DNA of 48,218 bases from positions 1-48,218 of the forward strand of contig JAJDDD010000011.1 of NCBI GenBank assembly GCA_029260495.1. Reading direction: 5' to 3'. Positions 40,730 through 48,218 of the stretch are shown here, piece by piece. The position numbers and the translations under genes were made by a program. The first letter of the stretch is position 1. Every line of letters begins with the position of its first letter. Source of the stretch: Phycisphaerales bacterium (GTDB lineage: Bacteria; Planctomycetota; Phycisphaerae; Phycisphaerales; UBA1924). Below the pieces are notes generated by a model. That model was given only the letters and a program-made list of their open reading frames with translations. It was not told the origin of the DNA and searched no databases.

Positions 40730-41728
40730 ATGGCAAAGACAATGAAAGAAAAACCCCGTCGGCTTGGCAGGGGATTGAGCAGCCTGATTGGGGAGCCTGT
40801 GCGTGTGGATGACCCCGCAGCGACTCCTGCCGGTGGCGGGCGGGCGACGACGGAGGGGGCGCGGGTGGAGCGGACGCCTGAATCCCAGTCAGCGAGTCAA
40901 GATCAGCTTGTGCGTCTGAAGGTGGCGGACATTGAAGCAGGCACGCATCAGCCGCGCACGGAGTTTGATGAAGCGAGCTTGAGTGAGCTGGCGGCCTCGA
41001 TCAAACAGACCGGGGTGATGCAGCCGGTGCTTGTGCGCGCGAACAGTGGGGGGAATCGGGAGTCGGGCGCAAAGTGGGAACTAATCGCAGGTGAGCGGCG
41101 CTGGCGGGCGGCGGCGATCGCGGGCCTGACAAGTTTACCCGCGATCATCATGGAGTTATCAGACGTTGAAGCAGCGCAATGGTCCATCGTTGAAAATGTG
41201 CAACGGCAGGATCTGAACGCGATCGAACGCGCCCTGGCCTTTGGCAGGCTGATTAATGAGTTCGGGATGACGCAAGGCGAGGTGGCGAGGAAGGTCGGGC
41301 TTGATCGCTCGACGATCGCAAACATTGTTCGTCTGGCGGATTTGGAAGCTGAGCTTCAGGAGTTGATTGTTCAGGGGCGCCTTTCGCCAGGACATGGGAA
41401 AGCGCTCTTGGGCGTGGAGGACGCTGGCGAGCGCCTGCGGCTGGGGCGCGAGGCGGCGAAGCGCGGATGGTCGGTGCGGAAGCTCGAAGCCCAAACGCGG
41501 ATGCTTGCGCGAGAACACGGCGCCCAGAGCGGGACAGATGACCCCGCTGTCGGACGACGACTGGCGGCGCAGCAGGATTTGGAAAGGCGGCTGGAAGAAA
41601 AACTGGGCACACGCGTGCGAGTGCGCGCAGATAAATCAGGGACGCGCGGGAGCATCACGCTGGCGTTTTATGATTTGGATCAGCTTGATGGGCTGCTTGA
41701 AAAGCTCGACGTGAACACTTCCTCATAA
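40730..41728 (+). CDS. parB: Chromosome-partitioning protein ParB
   Basis: A 332-residue ParB/Spo0J. I start at ATG 40730, nine bases after GGAG, not at ATG 40715. N-terminal RRLGRGLSSLIGEP is the typical ParB beginning (ParA-interacting). A linker at 23-65 has GGRATTEG (36-43). The ParB/CTPase domain includes ADIEAGTHQPRTEFDEASLSELAASIKQTGVMQPVLVR and IAGERRWRAAAIAGLTSLPAI (the GERRxRA motif). The HTH for parS is MTQGEVARKVGLDRSTIANIVRL, then the C-terminal dimer domain. ParA is not adjacent in the window, which is unusual since parAB are normally paired. A TACAAT (40698-40703) may be the -10 box. Confidence 0.95.
   Translation: MAKTMKEKPRRLGRGLSSLIGEPVRVDDPAATPAGGGRATTEGARVERTPESQSASQDQLVRLKVADIEAGTHQPRTEFDEASLSELAASIKQTGVMQPVLVRANSGGNRESGAKWELIAGERRWRAAAIAGLTSLPAIIMELSDVEAAQWSIVENVQRQDLNAIERALAFGRLINEFGMTQGEVARKVGLDRSTIANIVRLADLEAELQELIVQGRLSPGHGKALLGVEDAGERLRLGREAAKRGWSVRKLEAQTRMLAREHGAQSGTDDPAVGRRLAAQQDLERRLEEKLGTRVRVRADKSGTRGSITLAFYDLDQLDGLLEKLDVNTSS
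40835..40857 (+). repeat. In-frame repeat copy 2 (within parB)
   Basis: Matches 31335-31357 at 22 of 23 bases and gives the same residues, GGRATTEG (36-43 of ParB), in the flexible linker after the N-terminal motif. Outside the core the two flanks are unrelated. Confidence 0.6.
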
Positions 41729-41880
41729 ACACATGCGACATTGATGCGAAAATATGTTCGTATTTAGTTGGGGGGAGAATATTGCTGGTAATTTGGCCTG
41801 TTCAGCGGTGTCTGGCTCAAATCAGTTGCTGACATTGCGATGTATTGTTAGATTGGCGCGTTCCGGCGTTCGGGACGTGT

Positions 41881-41903
41881 TTCGTTTCCAAGGTTGAAAC
41901 GAA
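41881..41903 (+). promoter_or_regulatory. Hairpin in the leader of the coiled-coil DNA-binding gene
   Basis: TTCGTTTC (41881-41888) and GAAACGAA (41896-41903) form a perfect 8-bp stem with a 7-base loop, 130 bases upstream of the start codon. There is no T-run, so it is more likely an operator or leader structure than a terminator. Nothing else is clear in 41729-42036. Confidence 0.4.
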
Positions 41904-42036
41904 GAACGGTCGGATGAGTCGCCGCGCTGGCGGTTTCACTCTGTCCGATTTGTTTTTCAAAATATGGTTCTCATATTGCGCCGCGAATGTGTGGGGCGGG
42001 GCCTGTAAGAACATTCAACTGAGGAAGGATATGACC

Positions 42037-42480
42037 ATGGCGAAGGCCAAGCTTGGAAATGTGACAACATCAGCGCTCCGGACGGAGCTTGACCGTCGGG
42101 CTCGCGGGCTGGATCGTCTTGAGACGAAACGTGAGAAGCTGCTTGAGCAGCTTGAAGATGTTGAGATTGAAATCGAAACGCTGAGCTCAGCGATCGGTGC
42201 GGGCGCGCCAACTGGCCGCAAGAAGAAGCGCGGAACGCGCCGCGGCGCTGGCGGGAGCAAAACGACGAGCCGGAAGCGCCCGCGCAATGATATGAATCTT
42301 GTCGACGCGCTGGCGAAAGTCTTGAAGACGAAGACCATGGGCGTAACGGAGGTTTCCGACGCCGTCCAGAAGGCCGGGTACAAGACAAGCTCGCCGAACT
42401 TCCGGACGATCGTGAATCAGACGCTGATTAATAGCGGCAAGTTCAAGCGCGTGTCGCGCGGTCAGTACACCGCGAAGTAA
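42037..42480 (+). CDS. Coiled-coil, basic-linker, winged-helix-like DNA-binding protein
   Basis: A 147-residue protein. I use ATG 42037, eight bases after GAGGAAGG; ATG 42031 is too close to it. Residues 10-55 form a coiled coil (LDRLETKREKLLEQLEDVEIEIETLSSAI). Residues 60-85 are a Lys/Arg/Gly-rich linker (GRKKKRGTRRG, TTSRKRPR). The C-terminal 60 residues (NLVDALAKVLKTKTMGVTEVSDAVQKAG ... FRTIVNQTLINSGKFKRVSRGQYTAK) match the general HARE-HTH-type winged helix. This build suggests a nucleoid-associated or regulatory DNA-binding protein. The link to ParB, immediately upstream on the same strand, is suggestive only. Confidence 0.6.
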   Translation: MAKAKLGNVTTSALRTELDRRARGLDRLETKREKLLEQLEDVEIEIETLSSAIGAGAPTGRKKKRGTRRGAGGSKTTSRKRPRNDMNLVDALAKVLKTKTMGVTEVSDAVQKAGYKTSSPNFRTIVNQTLINSGKFKRVSRGQYTAK

Positions 42481-42514
42481 TCGAAGGTATGTGTTCAGTG
42501 TGATGCTGATGGCG

Positions 42515-43888
42515 TCATTCAGCGCCGGCGGTTGTGGTTGCGCGCATGCGCCTGTCGAGGCGCAGGAAGAGAAGTCCGCCGGCGCCCGCGACAGCTGCGA
42601 GGACGATGAAGGTCCAGCCGGCGAGCCCGGGGATCGCGATGAGCGGCGCGCTGTCGGGTGAAGGCGCGATGAGGAGACCGCTGTAGATGAGGGCGCCGAC
42701 AAAGGGCGCGAAGACGCCGCGGACTCCGGTGAGCGTGACGTGAATGCCCATGTAGATGGTCGCCATCTGTTTGGAGGCGAAGTCATTGTGGCCGAGGTGC
42801 CACGCGAGCACGCCGCCGCCGAATGCGACGCCAAGAATAATGCGGGCAGCGAGGACAATTGGGAAGTTGTGCGTGAGCAGGCCGACGCCGGTGAGCGCCT
42901 GGGCAGCGACGAAGAACCAGGCGTGCCACACGCGGAAGCGCACGACATGGACGCGATCCATAAACCGGGCCCAGAGTGGGATGGTGAGGACGATCATGAG
43001 CAGGGGAGCGACCTGGGTGAGTGTGATGGAAAGCCGGTAGTCGAGGTTAAAGGAGTCTTCGAGCGCGATGATGAACGGCGCAAGGGCAGCGACATTGGCC
43101 ATGCCCAGCACAAACATCGCGATCATGTAGCCGCGGTAGAGATGGTCATCGCGAAGCACCTGAACCATTCCTTTGAGCGCGGAGTTGTTGTGAAGCTCCG
43201 CGGTTTCGACTTCGGAGTTCATGACGAAGCGCCGGCCGCGCCATCGCACATGTGAAAATGACCAGAGCCCGACAGCGCCGACGAGGGCCGCTGCAATGAA
43301 CATGACGCGGTAGGAAGTGACAGCCTGCGGGCCGGCGGCGTCCATCGCCCATGCGATCAGCAGTGAGCTTGCGCTAATGATGAGAGAAGCGACGATGGCA
43401 AGCGTGCCTGTGGCGCGGGCGCGATTGATTCGCTTGTAGTTGCCGCGCCAAATATCTGAGCGCGCGGTGATAATGCCCGCCTGAAAGGAGCGAGCAAGGA
43501 GGACGAAGACGGTGAGAATGACGACGCCGAGCGCGTTCATCGGGGCGATGGCGATCGCAATAACGCAGGCGATGAGCCCGAGCTGGAGCGCATTGACAGC
43601 GCGAACCCGATCGCGCCCGCGGATGGCGCGTGTCCAGAATGCGCTGGTGATGTTGGCGAACGCGGGGGCGGCGGCGAGCGTGGCGATGACAAAGTCCCCG
43701 GCGCCAAAGGCCTTTTGCGCAATGACGCCGATCACGCCTCCTTCGACGCAGGCGAGCGCGAAGGAAAAAAGCAATGCGCTATTGAGTTCCCATTGGTAGT
43801 TGCGCCGGCTCATGGGGGGCATGGCGCGAGGGAGCATTCCCGCGACCGAGTGGCGCGGAACGCTGACGAGCGTTTGCAGGAGCGTCAT
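42515..43888 (-). CDS. Major facilitator superfamily transporter
   Basis: A 457-residue membrane protein with about 12 predicted hydrophobic segments, beginning LLFSFALACVEGGVIGVIAQKAF after a short basic start. I start at MTLLQTLVSV (43888), since the 49 codons upstream are unlike the family. The layout is of an MFS-type exporter or importer of unknown substrate; the typical motif A (GxxxDRxGRR) is not clear. It is monocistronic and convergent with the DNA-binding gene. Confidence 0.72.
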   Translation of the reverse strand: MTLLQTLVSVPRHSVAGMLPRAMPPMSRRNYQWELNSALLFSFALACVEGGVIGVIAQKAFGAGDFVIATLAAAPAFANITSAFWTRAIRGRDRVRAVNALQLGLIACVIAIAIAPMNALGVVILTVFVLLARSFQAGIITARSDIWRGNYKRINRARATGTLAIVASLIISASSLLIAWAMDAAGPQAVTSYRVMFIAAALVGAVGLWSFSHVRWRGRRFVMNSEVETAELHNNSALKGMVQVLRDDHLYRGYMIAMFVLGMANVAALAPFIIALEDSFNLDYRLSITLTQVAPLLMIVLTIPLWARFMDRVHVVRFRVWHAWFFVAAQALTGVGLLTHNFPIVLAARIILGVAFGGGVLAWHLGHNDFASKQMATIYMGIHVTLTGVRGVFAPFVGALIYSGLLIAPSPDSAPLIAIPGLAGWTFIVLAAVAGAGGLLFLRLDRRMRATTTAGAE

Positions 43889-44110
43889 CGGGAGGCGCCC
43901 TCGTGGCGAAATGGCGCGCAGGGGCCGCTCATGGGGGCACAGCGCCTCCGGTGGAAAGTTGGACGCTTCGCGGCGAAAGTGAGCGCCGACAAATCGAAAA
44001 GTCGGCGCCGTGGGATAGCGCAGCGATGCGATCACACGAATGTCAAGAGTCGAACACTCGTCAGTCAGTTGAGGATAGGCAGGTTGTCAGACAGAGACTT
44101 GGTCGAAAAG

Positions 44111-44380
44111 TCAGTGAGGCATCATCTTGGGGCCAAGTCGGCTGGGGCGATCGAGCATGAGCAACCTGCCGAGATCGTCGGTCATGTTGCGGAAGTTCGT
44201 GTCGAACGTGATCGTCGTTTTGTTGGCGATCTCATCGTCGGTTTCGCCCATGTTGCGCGCTTCGGGGGAGGGGTCGAGGCGGTAGCCGTCAACCCTGCTG
44301 CATCCAACCATCGTGGTGGCTACGCAAAGCGCCGGGATAGTGAGGATGGCGAGAGAGCGAAGCGAGCGAGAGCGTTGCAT
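44111..44380 (-). CDS. Small secreted lipoprotein
   Basis: An 89-residue protein with an N-terminal signal and lipobox TTMVGC (lipidated Cys near residue 27). I start at MQRSRSLRSLAILTIP (44380); the longer frame to 44710 carries no similarity. The mature part is short, polar and acidic (SRVDGYRLDPSPEARNMGETDDE). No family is recognised and no neighbour on this strand overlaps it. Confidence 0.6.
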   Translation of the reverse strand: MQRSRSLRSLAILTIPALCVATTMVGCSRVDGYRLDPSPEARNMGETDDEIANKTTITFDTNFRNMTDDLGRLLMLDRPSRLGPKMMPH

Positions 44381-44939
44381 GGCGTGAACTCCTTGGGGTC
44401 TGAGGCAACGATATGTACGCAACTGAGGGCGGGAGGTCAATCGGGAAATGGGCCGGAAGCGCGGGATTGGCCTTTTTGCGCGTTGCTTTTGGGATGAACG
44501 ACGGGGTTTGTGCGGGTGGCAATGAGAAATTGGGGTTACTCCCTGGGATGCAGAAGGGGGCAACCAACGGGAGGCTAATTGTGTGTTGTAGCGAGGGTTT
44601 GGAAAGATGGGAGAAAATGTGAGGCGTTGTATCGACTCCGGTCCGATGGGGCTGTATGTTGAGTAAGAAGGTTCGTTTCGTCGCGCGAGTTCGATAGCGG
44701 CTGTTTTCATTGCTCGAACCTAATGAGATTACCCCTTTGGGAGCCGGTTGTTCGGACGACGATCAAGCCTCCTCCGAGTGGAAGATCCGGATCTGAGCCC
44801 AGGCGCCCCCTTTGAACAGGGGTTCGAGCAACGGACGGCCCGAACTCGCGGCCGGCGAAACGAGCCTTCATTCTTTTTTGACTCAGGTTGATTGGCTGAC
44901 TGCATCGCGCCGTTTGCGTATTCTGTCGCGTTACAAGCG
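44381..44939. other. Gene-free stretch with an 11-bp inverted repeat
   Basis: About 560 bases without a credible gene. An 11-bp inverted repeat pair is listed separately at 44710-44831. The only ORF of note (44413-44622) is not supported. No -35/-10 pair was convincing for cysE. Confidence 0.5.
44710..44831. repeat. 122-bp segment bounded by 11-bp inverted repeats
   Basis: TTGCTCGAACC (44710-44720) and GGTTCGAGCAA (44821-44831) are perfect inverted repeats enclosing 100 bases. Inside is a perfect 12-bp palindrome, AGATCCGGATCT (44783-44794). No flanking direct repeat is visible. This could be a small non-autonomous element or a long-distance operator pair. Confidence 0.4.
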
Positions 44940-45875
44940 ATGGGCACAGACACAAACAATCCGGCTGGCGCGGGCGCTTCCCAAGGGCGTGGGGGGGGTG
45001 ACGCCGACACCGTCGAGGGGCGGCTGGTCGAGTCGATCCTGGCGCATCCGGTGATCAGCCATGTGAGCGATGCGCCGCTGCCGGATCAGGCCCCGATTGC
45101 CGATCTTGTGCGCGCGTTGCGGCGGCTGATGTTTCCGGGGTTCTTCGGCCCCCGCGGGCTGACCGAGCAGAGCCTTCCGCCGCGCATTCACAAGTTGACC
45201 GGCGAGATTCGGGAACTGACGACGCAGCAGATTCGCGCGTCGCTGCGTTACGCCACACGCACGCGAAATGATGGCGCCGCCTGCGACGCGGAGGCCGAGC
45301 GCATCACCGAGGAGTTTCTTGAGCGCCTCGTCGGTGTGCGCGCCTTGCTTGCGCGAGATGTGCAGGCAGCCTTTGACGGCGACCCCGCTGCGACGCATAC
45401 GGATGAGACTATTTTCTGCTATCCCGGCGTGGACGCGGTTTTCGCGTATCGAGCGGCGCGGGCGCTGTATGAGCTGGGCGTGCCGCTCTTGCCGCGCATC
45501 ATCGCGGAGCAGGCCCACAGCAGGACGGGGATTGATATTCATCCTGGCGCGCAGATCGGGACGTCGTTCTTTATTGATCACGGCGCCGGCGTGGTGGTCG
45601 GGGAGACGACGGTGATCGGCGACCATGTGCGCATTTATCAGGATGTCACGCTCGGCGCCAAGAGTTTTGTGCGCGGAGAAAAGCGCCATCCGACGATTGG
45701 GGATCGTGTGACTATCTACGCGGGCGCTGTGATTCTTGGCGGGGACACGAAGATCGGCGACGACTGCATTATCTCAGGCGGGGTTTTTCTGACGGAGTCT
45801 GTCCCCGCGGGGCACATTGTGCGCCAGAAGAAGCCGGAGCTTGTGATGCGGGCGAATCGCGGCGCGGGCGACTAG
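44940..45875 (+). CDS. cysE: Serine O-acetyltransferase
   Basis: A 311-residue enzyme that acetylates L-serine with acetyl-CoA in cysteine synthesis. The N-terminal two thirds are helical; residues about 100-200 include YATRTRNDGAACDAEAERITEEFL. The left-handed hexapeptide repeats begin at HSRTGIDIHPGAQIGTSFFIDHGAGVVVGETTVIG and include DVTLGAKSF and RHPTIGDRVTIYAGAVILGG. Catalytic HD/H residues lie in the ID-IHPGA and FIDHG segments. It belongs to the longer SAT type with an N-terminal helical domain. ATG 44940 lacks a strong SD; an upstream start at 44892 is possible. Confidence 0.85.
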   Translation: MGTDTNNPAGAGASQGRGGGDADTVEGRLVESILAHPVISHVSDAPLPDQAPIADLVRALRRLMFPGFFGPRGLTEQSLPPRIHKLTGEIRELTTQQIRASLRYATRTRNDGAACDAEAERITEEFLERLVGVRALLARDVQAAFDGDPAATHTDETIFCYPGVDAVFAYRAARALYELGVPLLPRIIAEQAHSRTGIDIHPGAQIGTSFFIDHGAGVVVGETTVIGDHVRIYQDVTLGAKSFVRGEKRHPTIGDRVTIYAGAVILGGDTKIGDDCIISGGVFLTESVPAGHIVRQKKPELVMRANRGAGD

Positions 45876-45930
45876 CGTCGCGCCTCACGTTGTGCGAGCT
45901 GATGAAGCAGAGCAAATCGGGAGTTGACCC

Positions 45931-46338
45931 ATGAAGCACAAAACCTGGTTTCGGCTGGTCATCAAGGCAATTGGCGTGCTTTTGATTGGGTTTTCTTTTC
46001 CATACATAGTGGTAGCTATTTATGAGATCACGAGTGCGTGGTCACAGTACCGATCGATGTCGTTTAGCGGGGCAACGGCTGATTGGTTTGATTATTTTAT
46101 TTTGCCGCTGTTGAGCTCGGCAGGCACACTTTTGATGCTCGGCTTCGGCTTGTATTTGTTCTTTGGCGGTGAGTGGGTGGTGAACAGGTGCATTCCGTCC
46201 AACAGGCCGTACTGTCCGGAGTGCGGGTACGACCTTTCGAAGTCTGAAGAGGGCGAGCGGTGTCCGGAGTGTGGCGTTGGGCTCGCGGGTCGTGTGGTCG
46301 TCAATAAGGATCTGGGCGCAAACGCCGATAACAGTTGA
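45931..46338 (+). CDS. Membrane protein with C-terminal zinc ribbon
   Basis: A 135-residue protein with two membrane segments (AIGVLLIGFSFPYIVVAIY and LPLLSSAGTLLMLGFGLYLFF) and a C-terminal zinc ribbon, YCPECGYDLSKSEEGERCPECGVGL. This is the same architecture as the gene at 27778-28278. The four CPxC cysteines should bind zinc. Function unknown; such ribbons are abundant in planctomycetes. Confidence 0.7.
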   Translation: MKHKTWFRLVIKAIGVLLIGFSFPYIVVAIYEITSAWSQYRSMSFSGATADWFDYFILPLLSSAGTLLMLGFGLYLFFGGEWVVNRCIPSNRPYCPECGYDLSKSEEGERCPECGVGLAGRVVVNKDLGANADNS

Positions 46339-46619
46339 TAACTATTCACAGGCTTATCGGAGCCGGCTCTGCGCAGGGGGCAGCGTTCGCGGTTGCGGGT
46401 TATTGGGCGTTTGTTTTCCATTCCATCTGAGCGGGCTGGAAGAGTTCGTCGGCGGGGCGTGCTGATTGTGCTGTGTGGAGGGGGAGCGAGCTGCAAGTTG
46501 GCTGCGCAATGCAGACGCATGTATTCGATGATCTGTGTAGTGATGCCGGCTTGGCTGTGGGCGGGGGCGCAACCCCGGGCAGCGATGGGTTTGGCAGGGC
46601 ACGAACGGGGAACGAATCA

Positions 46620-47183
46620 ATGCGTTTTGCGCGCACAATAACGCGAGGGATGCGCACCGAGCGGGCAACTGCTCGACCGGCGCCGTTGCGCCGAGGCTTT
46701 TCGCTTCTTGAAGCGTTGATCGCGAGTGTGATTCTGGCGATCGCGGTGCTTGCGGTGGGGGCAGCGGTTTCTGCGGGACGAGCGCAGGCGCAGGAATCCG
46801 AGAAGGTCATTCTGGCGACGATTGCTGCGGATGACTTTCTCTCGGAGCTGACGACCGAATCTTATGCGGGGCTTGACGCCTACGACGGGATGGTTCAGCC
46901 GATAGGCGCGATGATGACCGTTGACGGCGCGAGCTATCCGGACACATTCTGGCTCGTGGGCCGGTCGGTGACTGTTGCGGAGCAAGATATCGCGACGGGC
47001 GAAGCGGGCGTGACGGTGCGCGGGAAGCGCGTGGTCGTGTCTGCTTTTGATGATATGCGCACGCTGGCGCAGCTTGAGACGTTTATCCCTGAGCCAGCGG
47101 CGGAGTCTGTTGATCCGCCCGCGCCGCCCCTGCCTCCTTTGGGTGGTCTTGGCGGTCTTCTTGGCGGGCTTGGGGGTCTGTAG
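46620..47183 (+). CDS. Type IV pilin-like pseudopilin (prepilin)
   Basis: A 187-residue prepilin. I start at ATG 46620; the 49 codons upstream have no typical features. After a basic leader (MRFARTITRGMRTERATARPAPLRRG) comes the prepilin cleavage and methylation motif GFSLLEALIASVILAIAVLAVG with the conserved E at +5. The body is beta-rich. The last 20 residues are a Pro/Gly tail (PPAPPLPPLGGLGGLLGGLGGL). It is the first of three secretion-pilus genes in a row. Confidence 0.85.
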   Translation: MRFARTITRGMRTERATARPAPLRRGFSLLEALIASVILAIAVLAVGAAVSAGRAQAQESEKVILATIAADDFLSELTTESYAGLDAYDGMVQPIGAMMTVDGASYPDTFWLVGRSVTVAEQDIATGEAGVTVRGKRVVVSAFDDMRTLAQLETFIPEPAAESVDPPAPPLPPLGGLGGLLGGLGGL

Positions 47184-47201
47184 CAGGTGTTGGAGAGACG
47201 A

Positions 47202-47837
47202 GTGACAGTTATGCGCACGAAACAAACATCTCGCGGCTTCACTGTGCTTGAGCTGCTGCTTGCGCTCACCGTGACGGCGTTTGTCGGGCTCGGCATCGCG
47301 TCGATGCTGGCGATGGTGCGGGCCGGGGCTGCGGGTGAGCTTGATCGGCGTTCGATTTTGCTGCGAGCCCACGCCGCGCAGCGCCGGCTGCGGGCGTATA
47401 TCTCACCGGCGCTGAATATTCCGCAGATGGATCCCGATCGCGGCGTCGTGCTGTGGCTTCACGATGAGAAGCCGATGAACAACATTCACATGACGGAGCT
47501 GCGTGTGGTGTGGTATGACGCCGGGAATGAGCTTATCACGGTGGAGCGCGTGAAGTTTCCCGAAGCGATGTCGCAGGTATTGAAGGATCAGCTTGATCTG
47601 CCCTACCCTGCGTCAACGGATTTCTTCACGCTGATGGAAGATCAGCGGGCGCTCGGATACACGACAACTGAGACACTGGTTGACGATGTCATGGGTATGG
47701 CGATCGAACTGAGCGACCCGACGCCGGCGAGCGCGACGCGTCTTTATCTGACGCTGACGCTGCGCGACTCGACGGATCAGGACTATGACGTTCTGCTCGC
47801 GACGGGTTTGTCGAATCACACTCAGCCTGCATTTTGA
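47202..47837 (+). CDS. Second pseudopilin (PilW/GspJ-like)
   Basis: A 211-residue prepilin. GTG 47202 has a GGAG at six bases; the ATG at 47211 and a GTG at 47187 are alternatives. The motif RGFTVLELLLALTVTAFVGLGIASML is the prepilin cleavage and N-methylation segment. The C-terminal part (about 60-211) is beta-rich and includes FFTLMEDQRALGYTTTETLVDDVMGMAIEL and LYLTLTLRDSTDQDY. The position between a GspH/I-like gene and a GspK/PilX-like gene suggests the minor pseudopilin PilW/GspJ, by order. It starts 18 bases after the preceding stop. Confidence 0.8.
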   Translation: MTVMRTKQTSRGFTVLELLLALTVTAFVGLGIASMLAMVRAGAAGELDRRSILLRAHAAQRRLRAYISPALNIPQMDPDRGVVLWLHDEKPMNNIHMTELRVVWYDAGNELITVERVKFPEAMSQVLKDQLDLPYPASTDFFTLMEDQRALGYTTTETLVDDVMGMAIELSDPTPASATRLYLTLTLRDSTDQDYDVLLATGLSNHTQPAF

Positions 47838-47870
47838 TTTCCCTGTTTGTTCCTGGAAGGGAGGCGCATT

Positions 47871-48218
47871 ATGACGCCGACTCGAAGTTCTTTCCGCGCA
47901 TCTGATTCTGCGTTCGCTGGTCGCGCTGATGGCCTTGGCGCCGATCAAAGAAGCGGTGTAGCGATGATGCTGGTGCTGGTGGCGCTGGGCGTTGCGGGGG
48001 CTGCGACGACGCTGTACCTCGTCGCGCAGGAGAATGCGCCGGACGCAGGAATGAATGTTGAACTGGCGGCGTCGGCGGATTGGGCGGCGCAGTCGGGCAC
48101 GGAGATTGCGCTGGCGGTGCTTCAAACGGAAGAGGACTGGATGACGTCTGCGACGGACGGCCGGCTGATCGACACGATCACGCTGGGCGGGGTTGATGTG
48201 ACGGTGATGGTGACCAAT
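47871..48218 (+). CDS. PilX/GspK-like minor pseudopilin (partial, runs off the window)
   Basis: A frame opens at ATG 47871 behind GGAAGGGAGG and has no stop before the window end (116 codons seen). After a long basic start (MTPTRSSFRASDSAFAGRADG) comes RSGVAMMLVLVALGVAGAATTLYLV, the bulky hydrophobic segment of PilX/GspK-type proteins, which often lack the processed E+5. The following residues are acidic and helical. It completes a three-gene minor-pseudopilin group and must continue beyond the window. Confidence 0.7.
   Translation, partial: MTPTRSSFRASDSAFAGRADGLGADQRSGVAMMLVLVALGVAGAATTLYLVAQENAPDAGMNVELAASADWAAQSGTEIALAVLQTEEDWMTSATDGRLIDTITLGGVDVTVMVTN

Overview
The window looks like a chromosomal segment from a high-GC planctomycete, most likely of the Phycisphaerae type. 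The inference rests on the base composition, on two small membrane proteins ending in the 'CPxCxYxL...CPECG' zinc ribbon common in that group, on a redoxin fused to a DUF3738-like domain, and on type II-secretion-like pseudopilins. No rRNA or other firm phylogenetic marker is present, so the taxonomy is inference.

Region 1 (1-13953) is a tightly packed tailed-phage or gene-transfer-agent-like module, all on the + strand. Most neighbours overlap by 1-4 bases. It runs from the end of a head-tail gene through an HK97-gp10-like protein, tail terminator/tube/chaperone-like genes, a short tape measure, two large tail-tip genes, small accessory genes, a cysteine-rich pair and a repetitive beta-solenoid-like protein, ending at a terminator. 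A second operon follows: a tandem-HTH regulator, an ABC-ATPase fused to a GNAT acetyltransferase, a small orphan, and small and large terminase subunits. No integrase, lysis gene or repressor is visible.

Region 2 (14193-20931) lies on the - strand. It holds an ECF sigma factor, an anti-sigma-like membrane protein and a PDZ protein, then an AsmA-like protein, then the three-gene proton-translocating transhydrogenase (pntA1, pntA2, pntB).

Region 3 (21084-24969) lies on the + strand: tRNA-Met(CAU) with a promoter, enolase, a ketopantoate-reductase-like enzyme, dodecin, and an omega-amidase/nitrilase. A 0.9-kb gene-free stretch follows (24970-25908). It has two good promoters and three intrinsic terminators and probably makes structured non-coding RNAs. 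An HNH endonuclease of lower GC comes next.

Region 4 (26782-36520) is mixed: a lipoprotein hydrolase, a zinc-ribbon membrane protein, an ArsR-like regulator with two AHSA1/SRPBCC genes under a perfect 20-bp palindromic operator, a degenerate receiver protein, groES, a small intervening gene and groEL, an AT-rich DUF2971 gene, a higBA toxin-antitoxin pair and a DinB-like protein.

Region 5 (36559-48218) has the TlpA-DUF3738 fusion, an ABC ATPase, a histidine kinase, a Nudix hydrolase and ParB. Two parS-like palindromes lie inside the kinase and Nudix coding sequences. Then come a coiled-coil/winged-helix DNA-binding protein, an MFS transporter, a small lipoprotein, serine acetyltransferase, a zinc-ribbon membrane protein, two pseudopilins and the start of a PilX/GspK-like protein that runs off the window. 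parS next to ParB hints at an origin-proximal location.
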